Source of the DNA: Planctomycetota bacterium
GTDB taxonomy: Bacteria > Planctomycetota > UBA1135 > UBA2386
Direction: 5' to 3'
NCBI GenBank assembly: GCA_016794565.1
Contig: JAEUHQ010000127.1
Span: 1 to 43,383, forward strand
DNA: 43,383 bases
Every line of letters begins with the position of its first letter. Position 1 is the stretch's first letter. Below the pieces are notes generated by a model. The model was not told the DNA's origin. It ran no database searches and saw only the letters and a program-made list of their open reading frames with translations. Positions 1-6,552 of this stretch are shown one piece after another. A program made the position numbers and the translations under genes.

Positions 1-452
1 GGCCCGTGTGCGCCGAGCACCGGCAGGCACGCGCGGCCCACCGCCGACGCGACGCGCGCGCAGTAGAGATGCAGCTCCGCGTCGTCGGCGATGCCGCGAT
101 GTTCGAGATCCATCGCGACGCCGTCGAGCAGCGCGTCGAGCGGTTCACGCGCGACCGCGAAGCGCTGCATGGTCCGCTGCAATTCGATGCCGACCGGAGT
201 GTGCGCGGTCCCGGCCGCGGCCGCCGTGAGTTCGTCGCGCCAGAACCGGAGGTGCGCACGTCCGGTCGGCGCGTCGGGCGCGTCGTCGACCGCGTCGTCG
301 ACCACTCGGCAGAACGCATAGATCGCGGTCATCCCGCGCCGCCGTTCCGCGCCGAGGCAGACGAAGCCGGCGAGGAAGTTGGAACCGGAACGCGCGGCGA
401 TCTCCTCGGGCCGCATCGCCGCGCAGATCGGCGCCCCGACCGCCGCGTTCAT
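1..452 (-). CDS. hpnD: Squalene/phytoene synthase family protein HpnD, partial (3' end outside window)
   Basis: N-terminal 150 residues of a trans-isoprenyl diphosphate synthase. The ATG at 452 begins MNAAVGAPICAAMRPEEI, followed by SGSNFLAGFVCLGAERRRGM, then AIYAFCRVVDDAVDD; the last block is the first aspartate-rich motif that binds Mg-diphosphate. The stretch then continues through a helical region (AHLRFWRDEL, ELQRTMQRFAV, DGVAMDLEH). In the HpnCDE route, HpnD condenses two farnesyl diphosphates to presqualene diphosphate, HpnC turns this into hydroxysqualene, and HpnE reduces that to squalene. The start codon overlaps the hpnC stop as ATGA, so the two are translationally coupled. The rest of the gene, and any hpnE, would lie beyond base 1. 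Which of the two squalene synthase-like genes is C and which D rests on order and motif resemblance. Confidence 0.85.
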   Translation of the reverse strand, partial: MNAAVGAPICAAMRPEEIAARSGSNFLAGFVCLGAERRRGMTAIYAFCRVVDDAVDDAPDAPTGRAHLRFWRDELTAAAAGTAHTPVGIELQRTMQRFAVAREPLDALLDGVAMDLEHRGIADDAELHLYCARVASAVGRACLPVLGAHG

Positions 453-1351
453 GGCGACGCACTCCCGGATCCAGCCGTGAAGCGCGGCGGCCAGGGGAGG
501 CACAGACCGGCGAGGGCGGTGCGAACGCGGACGACCTTGCCGAGCTTCGTCCGTTCGCCGAGCACGTCGCCGCCGACCGCTCGGATCCGCGCGAGCACGG
601 CGGCGGCACCGCGCAGGATCGCGCGGAGTTCCCAGCGGAGGCGGCCACCCACCGCATCGACGAGCGGCCACCCGGCGGCGAATTCGCTGCCGGTGAACTC
701 GGCCCAGTGCAGCACGAGCGCCTTCACCGCGGCGTCGGCACGCGGCGCCAGGATCTGCCCCTCGCCGACACCGAAGCGGCGAAGGTCCTCCTCGGGGAAG
801 TAGATGCGGTCGCGGTCGCGAAGATCCGCGCCGAGGTCCTGCAGGTGGTTCAGGAGCTGCAGCGCCGTGCAGATGCGATCGGACAGCGCGTCCAGCCGAT
901 CGTCGCGGACGCCGTTCACGCGCAGCACGAGCCGACCGACGGGGTCCGCCGAGCGGGCGCAGTAGTCGAAGAGACCGCCGCGGTCGTATCGGTTGCGCTC
1001 GAGATCCTGCTCGAACGCGTCGAGCAGATCGGTGAAGAGCTCGACTTCGAGCGAACACATGGTGATCGACTCGCACAGGTCGACGAACAGCGGCACATCC
1101 GCGGCTTCGCGCGCCACGTGGCGCAGGAAGTCGCGCCGGAACGCCGCGAGCGCCCGCGCATCACGCCGCTCGTCGGCGAGGTCGTCCGCCGTCCGCGCGA
1201 AGGCGTAGATGCGGCGAAGGTGCAGGCGCGCGTCGCGCGGCAACAGCCAGGAGCCCACGGGAAAGTTCTCGTAGTGCTCCGCGGCCATCGCGAGGTATCG
1301 GCCGGGATCGTTCCTCGACGGATCGGCGACGGCGGGAGCGGACGGTGCCAC
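449..1351 (-). CDS. hpnC: Squalene synthase HpnC
   Basis: About 300 residues, normal for the family. It has the HpnC hallmark AEHYENFPVGSWLLP near residue 25, then RRIYAFARTADDLADE with the first Asp-rich motif (DDLAD, about residues 56-60). A second motif, LNHLQDLGADLRDRDRIYFP, lies in the C-terminal half. It should convert presqualene diphosphate to hydroxysqualene for squalene and hopanoid synthesis in the cytoplasm or at the membrane. I chose the GTG at 1351 because it gives a family-like leader and lies 10 bases after a TAGCCT element; the ATG at 1288 would cut into the conserved HYENFP region's leader. The open frame runs on upstream across the divergent gene at 1457, which cannot be real coding. 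The TGA stop overlaps the hpnD ATG. Confidence 0.88.
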   Translation of the reverse strand: MAPSAPAVADPSRNDPGRYLAMAAEHYENFPVGSWLLPRDARLHLRRIYAFARTADDLADERRDARALAAFRRDFLRHVAREAADVPLFVDLCESITMCSLEVELFTDLLDAFEQDLERNRYDRGGLFDYCARSADPVGRLVLRVNGVRDDRLDALSDRICTALQLLNHLQDLGADLRDRDRIYFPEEDLRRFGVGEGQILAPRADAAVKALVLHWAEFTGSEFAAGWPLVDAVGGRLRWELRAILRGAAAVLARIRAVGGDVLGERTKLGKVVRVRTALAGLCLPWPPRFTAGSGSASP

Positions 1352-1361
1352 GGCGACAGCG

Positions 1362-1367
1362 AGGCTA
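1362..1367 (-). promoter_or_regulatory. Candidate -10 element (TAGCCT) before hpnC
   Basis: TAGCCT on the minus strand fits TAnnnT and ends 10 bases before the GTG proposed as the hpnC start. No -35 element is evident. It is one of a series of similarly placed elements in this window. Confidence 0.35.
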
Positions 1368-1456
1368 CCGGCTCCGCGCGGTTTTCCGAGAACCCTGTAA
1401 CCGGCGCAGGGTGCCGCGCCCCATTGGCAGCCGGCGAATCGCCGCAAGGAACACCA

Positions 1457-1945
1457 ATGGAGATCGACTTCGATGCCTCGGACCGCGTGTCCGACTACGT
1501 CACCATCCCGGCCGGAACCTACCTCTGCCGCGTCGCCGAAGTGCGGCCGGGTTCGACGCGCGCCGGCGACGAACGCTGGTCGATGCGCCTCGTCGTCGCG
1601 GAGGGACAGCACACGGGCAAGCAGGCGGCGTGGGACAGCCTCGTGTTCAGCAGCCGCGGCCGCGCGCGCGCCCGCGCCGTGCTGCACGCGCTCGGCCTGC
1701 CGGCATCGGGCAAGGTGAAGATCGAGCCCGCCGACCTCGAGGGGCGCACGGCACTCGTCGAGATCCGGCCCGCCGAGTACCAAAGTCCGGCCGGCGACAT
1801 CGTTCGCCGCAACGAAGTACCGTACGACGGCTTCCGCGCCGTGCCGCCCGGCGACACGGGCGCATCTCCCCCGGCCGACTCGTCGGCACCGAGCGGGCGG
1901 CGGCGCCCGCGGCCCGACCCGAACGACGGCGAAATCCCATTCTGA
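1457..1945 (+). CDS. DUF669-like protein with SSB-type acidic C-terminal tip
   Basis: 162 residues. The order of blocks, IPAGTYLCRVAEVRPG, then RWSMRLVVAEGQHTGKQAAWDSLVF, then ALGLPASGKVKIEPADLEGRTALVEI, resembles DUF669 proteins, which are mostly phage-encoded and sit beside replication and recombination genes. A Pro/Ser/Arg-rich linker (about residues 133-155) follows. The protein ends in NDGEIPF, very like the DDDIPF tip with which bacterial single-stranded DNA-binding proteins recruit their partners. The start is well supported: AAGGA lies just upstream of the ATG, and the frame does not extend plausibly. It is divergent from hpnC and stands alone. I infer a single-stranded DNA-related role from the tip and the family; the sequence shows no enzyme motif. 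Confidence 0.72.
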   Translation: MEIDFDASDRVSDYVTIPAGTYLCRVAEVRPGSTRAGDERWSMRLVVAEGQHTGKQAAWDSLVFSSRGRARARAVLHALGLPASGKVKIEPADLEGRTALVEIRPAEYQSPAGDIVRRNEVPYDGFRAVPPGDTGASPPADSSAPSGRRRPRPDPNDGEIPF

Positions 1946-2076
1946 ACGGACCCCGACCGTCGTGCGCGCTCCGCACAGGACCTTTGCCGCGCCCAGGGCA
2001 CGGCGGGACCCAGCGCCCGCGCCCCCGCCGCGGCCGTCCTTCGCACGACCTTCGTACGCGTTGTCGAAGAGGCTCG

Positions 2077-2082
2077 TATAGT
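2077..2082 (+). promoter_or_regulatory. Candidate -10 element (TATAGT) for the tandem thioredoxin gene
   Basis: TATAGT lies 32 bases before the ATG at 2115, leaving room for a leader of about 25 bases that holds the Shine-Dalgarno AGGAG (2102-2106, 8 bases from the start). No convincing -35 hexamer is visible at 16-18 bases upstream. Confidence 0.45.
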
Positions 2083-2114
2083 CGCGCCCTTCCCACCCGA
2101 CAGGAGCCCCGACC

Positions 2115-2966
2115 ATGCGTCTCGCGTCCGCCCTCGCGTTCTCCCTCATGCTTCCCGCGTTCGCGCAGGAGTCCAACTGGCTGACCAGCTTCGAGGAAGC
2201 CAAGGCAGCCGCGAAGAAGGAGCAGAAGGTCATCCTGGCCGACTTCACCGGCAGCGACTGGTGCGGCTGGTGCATCAAGCTGAAGGACGAGGTCTTCAGC
2301 AAGCCCGAGTTCCAGGAGTGGGCGGCGAAGAAGGTCGTGCTGCTCGAGCTCGACTTCCCGCGCAAGACGCAGCTCGCGGAAGAACTGAAGAAGCAGAACG
2401 ACGAGCTGCTGAAGCAGTTCGGCGTGCAGGGCTTCCCGACGATCCTGTTCCTCGATGCCGAGGGCAAGCAGGTCGGCAAACTCGGCTATGCGAAGGGCGG
2501 CCCCGCGAACTGGATCAAGCTCGCCGAGGAGCAGATGACGCCGAAGGCGGCGGACGCCGGCGAAGGCGCCTGGATGACCGACTACAAGGCCGCCGTCGCG
2601 AAGGCGAAGAAGGAGAAGAAGTTCGTGCTCGCCGACTTCACCGGCAGCGACTGGTGCGGCTGGTGCATCAAGCTGAAGGACGAGGTCTTCAGCAAGCCCG
2701 AGTTCCAGGAGTGGGCGGCGAAGAACGTCGTGCTGCTCGAGCTGGACTACCCGAAGAACAAGCCGCAGAGCGACGAGATCAAGAAGCAGAACGAAGGGCT
2801 CGCGAAGGAATTCAGGATCGAGGGCTACCCGACGATCCTGTTCCTCGACGGCTCGGGCAAGAAGGTCGGCCAGATGGGCTACGAGAAGGGCGGCCCCGCC
2901 GCGTGGATCCCGCTCGCGGAGAAGGAGCTCGGCATCAAGTCGAAGCCCGCGAAGAAGACCAAGTGA
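2115..2966 (+). CDS. Secreted protein with two tandem thioredoxin-fold domains
   Basis: 283 residues. A signal peptide (MRLASALAFSLMLPAFAQ) is followed by two thioredoxin-like domains, about residues 22-140 and 152-273. Each carries the redox motif DWCGWC (Cys50/Cys53 and Cys181/Cys184) and a cis-proline loop (FPT at 107-109, YPT at 238-240). The C-terminus is Lys-rich. Domains of this kind act as disulfide reductases or isomerases outside the cytoplasm. The two halves are near-identical around the active site, also at DNA level (see the repeat entries), so they arose by recent duplication or are kept alike by gene conversion. The start is fixed by AGGAG 8 bases upstream and by the signal peptide. 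It appears monocistronic, with a hairpin downstream. The substrate is not predictable. Confidence 0.88.
   Translation: MRLASALAFSLMLPAFAQESNWLTSFEEAKAAAKKEQKVILADFTGSDWCGWCIKLKDEVFSKPEFQEWAAKKVVLLELDFPRKTQLAEELKKQNDELLKQFGVQGFPTILFLDAEGKQVGKLGYAKGGPANWIKLAEEQMTPKAADAGEGAWMTDYKAAVAKAKKEKKFVLADFTGSDWCGWCIKLKDEVFSKPEFQEWAAKNVVLLELDYPKNKPQSDEIKKQNEGLAKEFRIEGYPTILFLDGSGKKVGQMGYEKGGPAAWIPLAEKELGIKSKPAKKTK
2238..2350 (+). repeat. Intragenic direct repeat, copy 1
   Basis: Encodes the first ADFTGSDWCGWCIKLKDEV segment. Bases 2238-2332 are identical to 2631-2725; a single mismatch follows (G at 2333 against C at 2726), and then 17 more identical bases. The copies are 393 bases (131 codons) apart, in frame. 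Confidence 0.95.
2631..2743 (+). repeat. Intragenic direct repeat, copy 2
   Basis: Second copy of the repeat at 2238-2350. The identity includes all synonymous positions over 95 bases, while flanking parts of the two thioredoxin domains have diverged. This points to recent duplication or conversion of the active-site segment. Confidence 0.95.
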
Positions 2967-2992
2967 AGAAGCACTGACGGTTCGGTCACACG

Positions 2993-3020
2993 GGGGCGAC
3001 CCGACCGCGAAGGTCGCCCC
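2993..3020 (+). terminator. Hairpin downstream of the tandem thioredoxin gene
   Basis: GGGGCGACC (2993-3001) pairs perfectly with GGTCGCCCC (3012-3020) across a 10-base loop, 27 bases after the stop codon. There is no T-tract, so it may be a weak terminator or a 3' stabilising stem. Confidence 0.5.
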
Positions 3021-3089
3021 GATGGCCCGCGCCCCGCGCGATCCGCGCCCCGCCCGAAGTCGGCGACGCCACTCTGCCGATCTAGAGGC

Positions 3090-4367
3090 ATGCAAGTGGG
3101 CCAATTCCCGGCGTCGGCGGCCAATTCGCTGATCGAGGGCTACTGCGACGACTTCGTGTCCCTCGCGGCGATCCTCGCGCAGACGCTCGAGCAGGTGTCG
3201 ATGCGCGGGATCGGCTTCGACGCCAGCCGACCGTCCCTGCAGCGCATCGAGAAGGGCATGCGCGAACTGGCGGACGGCATCCAGGAGATGCTGAACCGCG
3301 GCTCGTTGACGCAGAAGTTCGAGAACGTGCTGCCGCAGAACAAGGACCGCGTGGCGACACCTCCGGAGCCCGCGCCCGCACCGGCCCCGAGCCCGATGGC
3401 ACAGGGCCCGCTGCCGCCGCGCAACGCACCAGCGCGCGTGGCGCCGAACACGAACGCGCAACCATCGCGCCCGGCGCCGACGCCGGCCCCGGCGGCTCCT
3501 GCTCCGTCGCCGCGCCCCGCGGCCGGCGAACCGCTCCGCGCGCGATCGGGTCCGACTGCACCGTCATCGACTGCGCCCGCGCCACAGACGCGCACCGCTC
3601 CGCCCGCGCAACCAACACCGACTCCCGCGCAGCCGGGCCCGACACCCGCGCCTCAGCGGAACGCGACGCAACCGACGCAGCCGCTGGCACCGGCGCAAGC
3701 GACCCCGACGGCATCCACCGCCTCCGGCGTCGCTCCGCGCGCGACGCAGCCGCCGGCCAGCACACCGTCGCAGCGGCCGCCAGGCGCCGGCCCCGCCACC
3801 GCGCCGCCGCCGGCCACTCCCGCGCCGTCGCGCGGCGCCGCAGCACCGCAGCCGCCACAACCGACGCGGCGGGCCGGCAAACCAGAAGGACTGTGCGGCA
3901 CAGCGCGCTCGATGCCGCTCGTTTCGGTGTTCCAGTTCCTCGGTCGCACGCGCAAGAGCGGCACGCTGCACGTGAACCTCGGCGAGGAGATCGTCGCGTT
4001 CGAGTTCGTGAACGGGTGCATCGAGTTCACCGCCTCCAACCAGTGCCCGGTGAACGAGCGCCTCGGCGAACTGCTGGTCGAGCTCGGCTTCTGCACGCGC
4101 GACCGCCTCGCACCGGTCCTCGCGAAGGTCGGCGTGTCGTCCGCTCACCGGCTCGGTCACCTCGTCGTCGAAGAACGCATCGTCTCGAACGGCCAGGTGC
4201 TCGAGGCCCTCGAGGCGCAGGTCCTGCACCGCTACCACCGCGTGTGCCAGTTCCCGGAGGCGGTGTACGAGTTCGATCCCGGCCCGCGCGCGCCCGGCGA
4301 CGGTCGAATCCGCATCGCGCCCTTCGAACTCACGATGGGGCACCCGTGGCAGACGCCGCCGGAGTGA
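3090..4367 (+). CDS. DUF4388 (PATAN-like) protein with long proline-rich linker
   Basis: 425 residues in three parts. An N-terminal helical region (about 1-85) shows no known motif. A low-complexity Pro/Ala/Thr-rich linker spans about 90-263. The C-terminal domain (about 268-415) contains MPLVSVFQFLGRTRKSGTLHV and EEIVAFEFVNGCIEFTASN, the signature of DUF4388, and then a region like the helical tail of such proteins (RLGELLVELGF, RLGHLVVEERIVSNGQVLE). DUF4388 domains accompany response regulators and gliding or motility signalling in delta-proteobacteria and others, probably as protein-interaction modules. No signal peptide or membrane segment is seen, so it is probably cytoplasmic. The start ATG lies directly after GAGGC, which may be a poorly spaced ribosome site. 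The gene stands alone before ligA. Confidence 0.78.
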   Translation: MQVGQFPASAANSLIEGYCDDFVSLAAILAQTLEQVSMRGIGFDASRPSLQRIEKGMRELADGIQEMLNRGSLTQKFENVLPQNKDRVATPPEPAPAPAPSPMAQGPLPPRNAPARVAPNTNAQPSRPAPTPAPAAPAPSPRPAAGEPLRARSGPTAPSSTAPAPQTRTAPPAQPTPTPAQPGPTPAPQRNATQPTQPLAPAQATPTASTASGVAPRATQPPASTPSQRPPGAGPATAPPPATPAPSRGAAAPQPPQPTRRAGKPEGLCGTARSMPLVSVFQFLGRTRKSGTLHVNLGEEIVAFEFVNGCIEFTASNQCPVNERLGELLVELGFCTRDRLAPVLAKVGVSSAHRLGHLVVEERIVSNGQVLEALEAQVLHRYHRVCQFPEAVYEFDPGPRAPGDGRIRIAPFELTMGHPWQTPPE

Positions 4368-4438
4368 CGGCCGGCGACACCGTGCGCGCTTGACCGCTCC
4401 GTCGCGCACCACTAGGACGGTCCGCCGAGGACCGAGCC

Positions 4439-6451
4439 GTGACCGCCCGCGACGAAATCCGACGCCTGCGCGAGCAGATTCGCGTCGCCGACGACCAGTA
4501 CTACAACCGCGGTCACAGCGACATCAGCGACGCCGCGTACGACGAGCTGTTCGTGGCCCTGCGGCAACTCGAAGCCGAGAACGCGGACCTCGTAACGCCG
4601 GATTCACCGACGCAACGGGTGGGCGCGCCGCTGCCGAAGGGCGGTTCGTTCGCGACCGCCGCACATCTGGCGCCGATGGGCAGCATCGAGTCTCTGATGT
4701 CCGCCGACGACGTGCGCGACTTCGACGATCGCGTGCACCGGCTCCTGGATCTCCCCGCGGACACGCCGATCGTGTGGATCTGCGAACCGAAACTCGACGG
4801 CACGAGCGCCAACCTGCTCTACGAGAACGGAGAGTTGGTGCGCGGCCTCTCCCGCGGCGACGGCGAGCAGGGCGAAGACCTGACGACCAACCTGCGCACC
4901 ATCCGCAACCTGCCACTGACCCTTCACGGCCGCGGCCCGTTCCCCGCGCGCATCGAGATCCGCGGCGAGGTCATCATGAGCCGCCGAGGCTTCCTCGCCC
5001 TGCAGGAGCGCGAAGAGACGAGTTCCGAGGGCACGTTCCGCAACGCGCGCAACACGGTCGCCGGGACGCTGAAGCTGCTCGATCCGCGGATCGTGAAGCG
5101 GCGGCCGCTCGACTTCATCGCATTCGCGATCGGGCACGTCGAAGGCGCTTCGTTCGCGACGCACCACGCACTGCGGCAGCAGCTCGCCCGATGGGGCTTC
5201 CAGGTGGCCGAGCCGGCGGACCGCGTCGAGGGCATCGACCGCGTGCTCGCGTTCCGCGACGACCTCGAACGCCGGCGCGACGATCTGCCGTACGAACTCG
5301 ACGGCGTGGTCGCGAAGGTCGACGACTTCGAACTGCAACAGCGTCTCGGACGCACCTCGCGCACACCGCGCTGGGCGCTCGCCTACAAGTTCGCTCCGCG
5401 CCTGGCGACGACCCGCGTGGTCCGCATCGACGCGCAGGTCGGTCGCACCGGTGCGGTGACGCCGGTCGCGAACCTCGAACCGGTCGAACTCGCCGGTGTC
5501 ACCGTGCGCAACGCGTCGCTGCACAACTGGGCGCTGCTCGCGGAGCGCGACGTGCGCGAAGGCGACGTCGTCGAGATCCAGCGCGCGGGCGACGTGATCC
5601 CGGAGATCGTGCGCGTCTTCGCCGACCGCCGCGGCGCCGATTCGCGGCCGGCGACCCCGCCGACGCAATGCCCCGTCTGCGGCAGCGCGTTGCACACGGA
5701 GGGCAAGTTCGTCTACTGCAACGACGTCGACTGTCCCGCGCAGCTCGTCGGACGCGTCGTGCACCTCGCGGGGCGCCGTGCCTTCGACATCGAGGGCCTG
5801 GGGCCGAAGCAGGTCGAACAGCTCGCGCAGGCTCGCATCGTGAAGTCGCTCGAGGACGTGTTCCGCCTCGCGACGAAGCGCGACGCCGTGCTGCAGCTCG
5901 AGCGCTGGGGCGACCGCAGCTTCCAGAACCTCGTCGAGCAGATCGACCGGGCGCGGACGCCGACGCTCGCCCGCTTCCTGCACGGCATCGGCATCCGCCA
6001 CGTCGGCGAGACCACGGCGAAGGACCTCGCGGCGCACTTCGGTTCGCTCGATCGCCTGCGCTCGGCGACCTCCGAGCAGCTCATGGAGGTCGACGGTGTC
6101 GGCGAGGAGGTCGCGGCGGCCGTCGTCGAGTTCTTCGCGTCGCCGCGCAACCAGGCCACCCTCGAAGCGCTCACCGCCGCCGGCGTCGCACCGCAGTCGA
6201 CGTCGGGCGTCACCGCGGGCCCGCTCGCGGGACGTGTGTTCGTTTTCACGGGCGGTCTGTCCACGATGTCGCGCGACGACGCGAAGGCGCGTGTCGAGGC
6301 ACTGGGCGCCCGAACTGCGGGCAGCATCGGCAAGAAGGTGACGGACGTCGTCGCGGGAGCCGATGCGGGCAGCAAGCTCGAGAAGGCGCGCGGCCTCGGT
6401 CTCCGCATCCTCGACGAAACCGAGTTCGCCGAACTGCTCGCATCGTCATGA
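4439..6451 (+). CDS. ligA: NAD-dependent DNA ligase LigA
   Basis: 670 residues, full length. It has the adenylation domain with the AMP-accepting lysine in EPKLDGTSANLLYENG (Lys118), preceded by the Ia-type N-terminus with YYN (about 21-23). An OB fold follows, then a Cys4 zinc finger (Cys411, Cys414, Cys427, Cys432). Next come helix-hairpin-helix repeats (about 450-570, with FDIEGLGPKQVEQL and VDGVGEEVAAAV) and a C-terminal BRCT domain (about 590-670, beginning LAGRVFVFTGGLS). It seals nicks with 5' phosphate and 3' hydroxyl in replication and repair. The start is the GTG at 4439 (GTG ACC GCC CGC GAC), which gives the usual N-terminus; GAGGA lies just upstream. The TGA stop overlaps the next ATG (ATGA), so two more genes follow in an operon. 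Confidence 0.98.
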   Translation: MTARDEIRRLREQIRVADDQYYNRGHSDISDAAYDELFVALRQLEAENADLVTPDSPTQRVGAPLPKGGSFATAAHLAPMGSIESLMSADDVRDFDDRVHRLLDLPADTPIVWICEPKLDGTSANLLYENGELVRGLSRGDGEQGEDLTTNLRTIRNLPLTLHGRGPFPARIEIRGEVIMSRRGFLALQEREETSSEGTFRNARNTVAGTLKLLDPRIVKRRPLDFIAFAIGHVEGASFATHHALRQQLARWGFQVAEPADRVEGIDRVLAFRDDLERRRDDLPYELDGVVAKVDDFELQQRLGRTSRTPRWALAYKFAPRLATTRVVRIDAQVGRTGAVTPVANLEPVELAGVTVRNASLHNWALLAERDVREGDVVEIQRAGDVIPEIVRVFADRRGADSRPATPPTQCPVCGSALHTEGKFVYCNDVDCPAQLVGRVVHLAGRRAFDIEGLGPKQVEQLAQARIVKSLEDVFRLATKRDAVLQLERWGDRSFQNLVEQIDRARTPTLARFLHGIGIRHVGETTAKDLAAHFGSLDRLRSATSEQLMEVDGVGEEVAAAVVEFFASPRNQATLEALTAAGVAPQSTSGVTAGPLAGRVFVFTGGLSTMSRDDAKARVEALGARTAGSIGKKVTDVVAGADAGSKLEKARGLGLRILDETEFAELLASS

Positions 6452-6552
6452 AGGCGTCGGCGGGGAAACATGCGGCACGGCTCGTCGCGCTGGGCATCGC
6501 GCTCGGCGTGATCCTGTACGCCGGCTACATCGCTCTCGGGATGCTGCCATGA
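6448..6552 (+). CDS. 34-residue single-pass membrane peptide
   Basis: MKASAGKHAARLVALGIALG continues into VILYAGYIALGMLP. A basic N-terminus (Lys2, Lys7, His8, Arg11) precedes one predicted membrane helix (about 12-33), with almost no soluble part. Its ATG overlaps the ligA stop (ATGA) and its own TGA overlaps the ATG of the next gene (ATGA). This double coupling is the main argument that it is translated, since an open frame of this length could occur by chance. I recognise no family. By composition it could be a small membrane anchor or regulator. Confidence 0.6.
   Translation: MKASAGKHAARLVALGIALGVILYAGYIALGMLP

Noticed and set aside
449..2479. Long minus-strand open frame extending hpnC upstream to 676 residues.
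   Set aside because: The upstream part covers the divergent DUF669-like gene and the start of the thioredoxin gene, and has no family resemblance; only the last 300 residues are HpnC.
2974..2987. TGACGGTTCGGTCA after the tandem thioredoxin gene as a regulator site.
   Set aside because: It is an inverted, not a direct, repeat and lies downstream of a gene before its terminator hairpin, so it is unlikely to be the same operator.
4390..4406. TTGACCGCTCCGTCGCG upstream of ligA resembling the 17-bp box.
   Set aside because: Only the first half and a few further bases match (about 12 of 17), and the second half-site is lost; could be chance.
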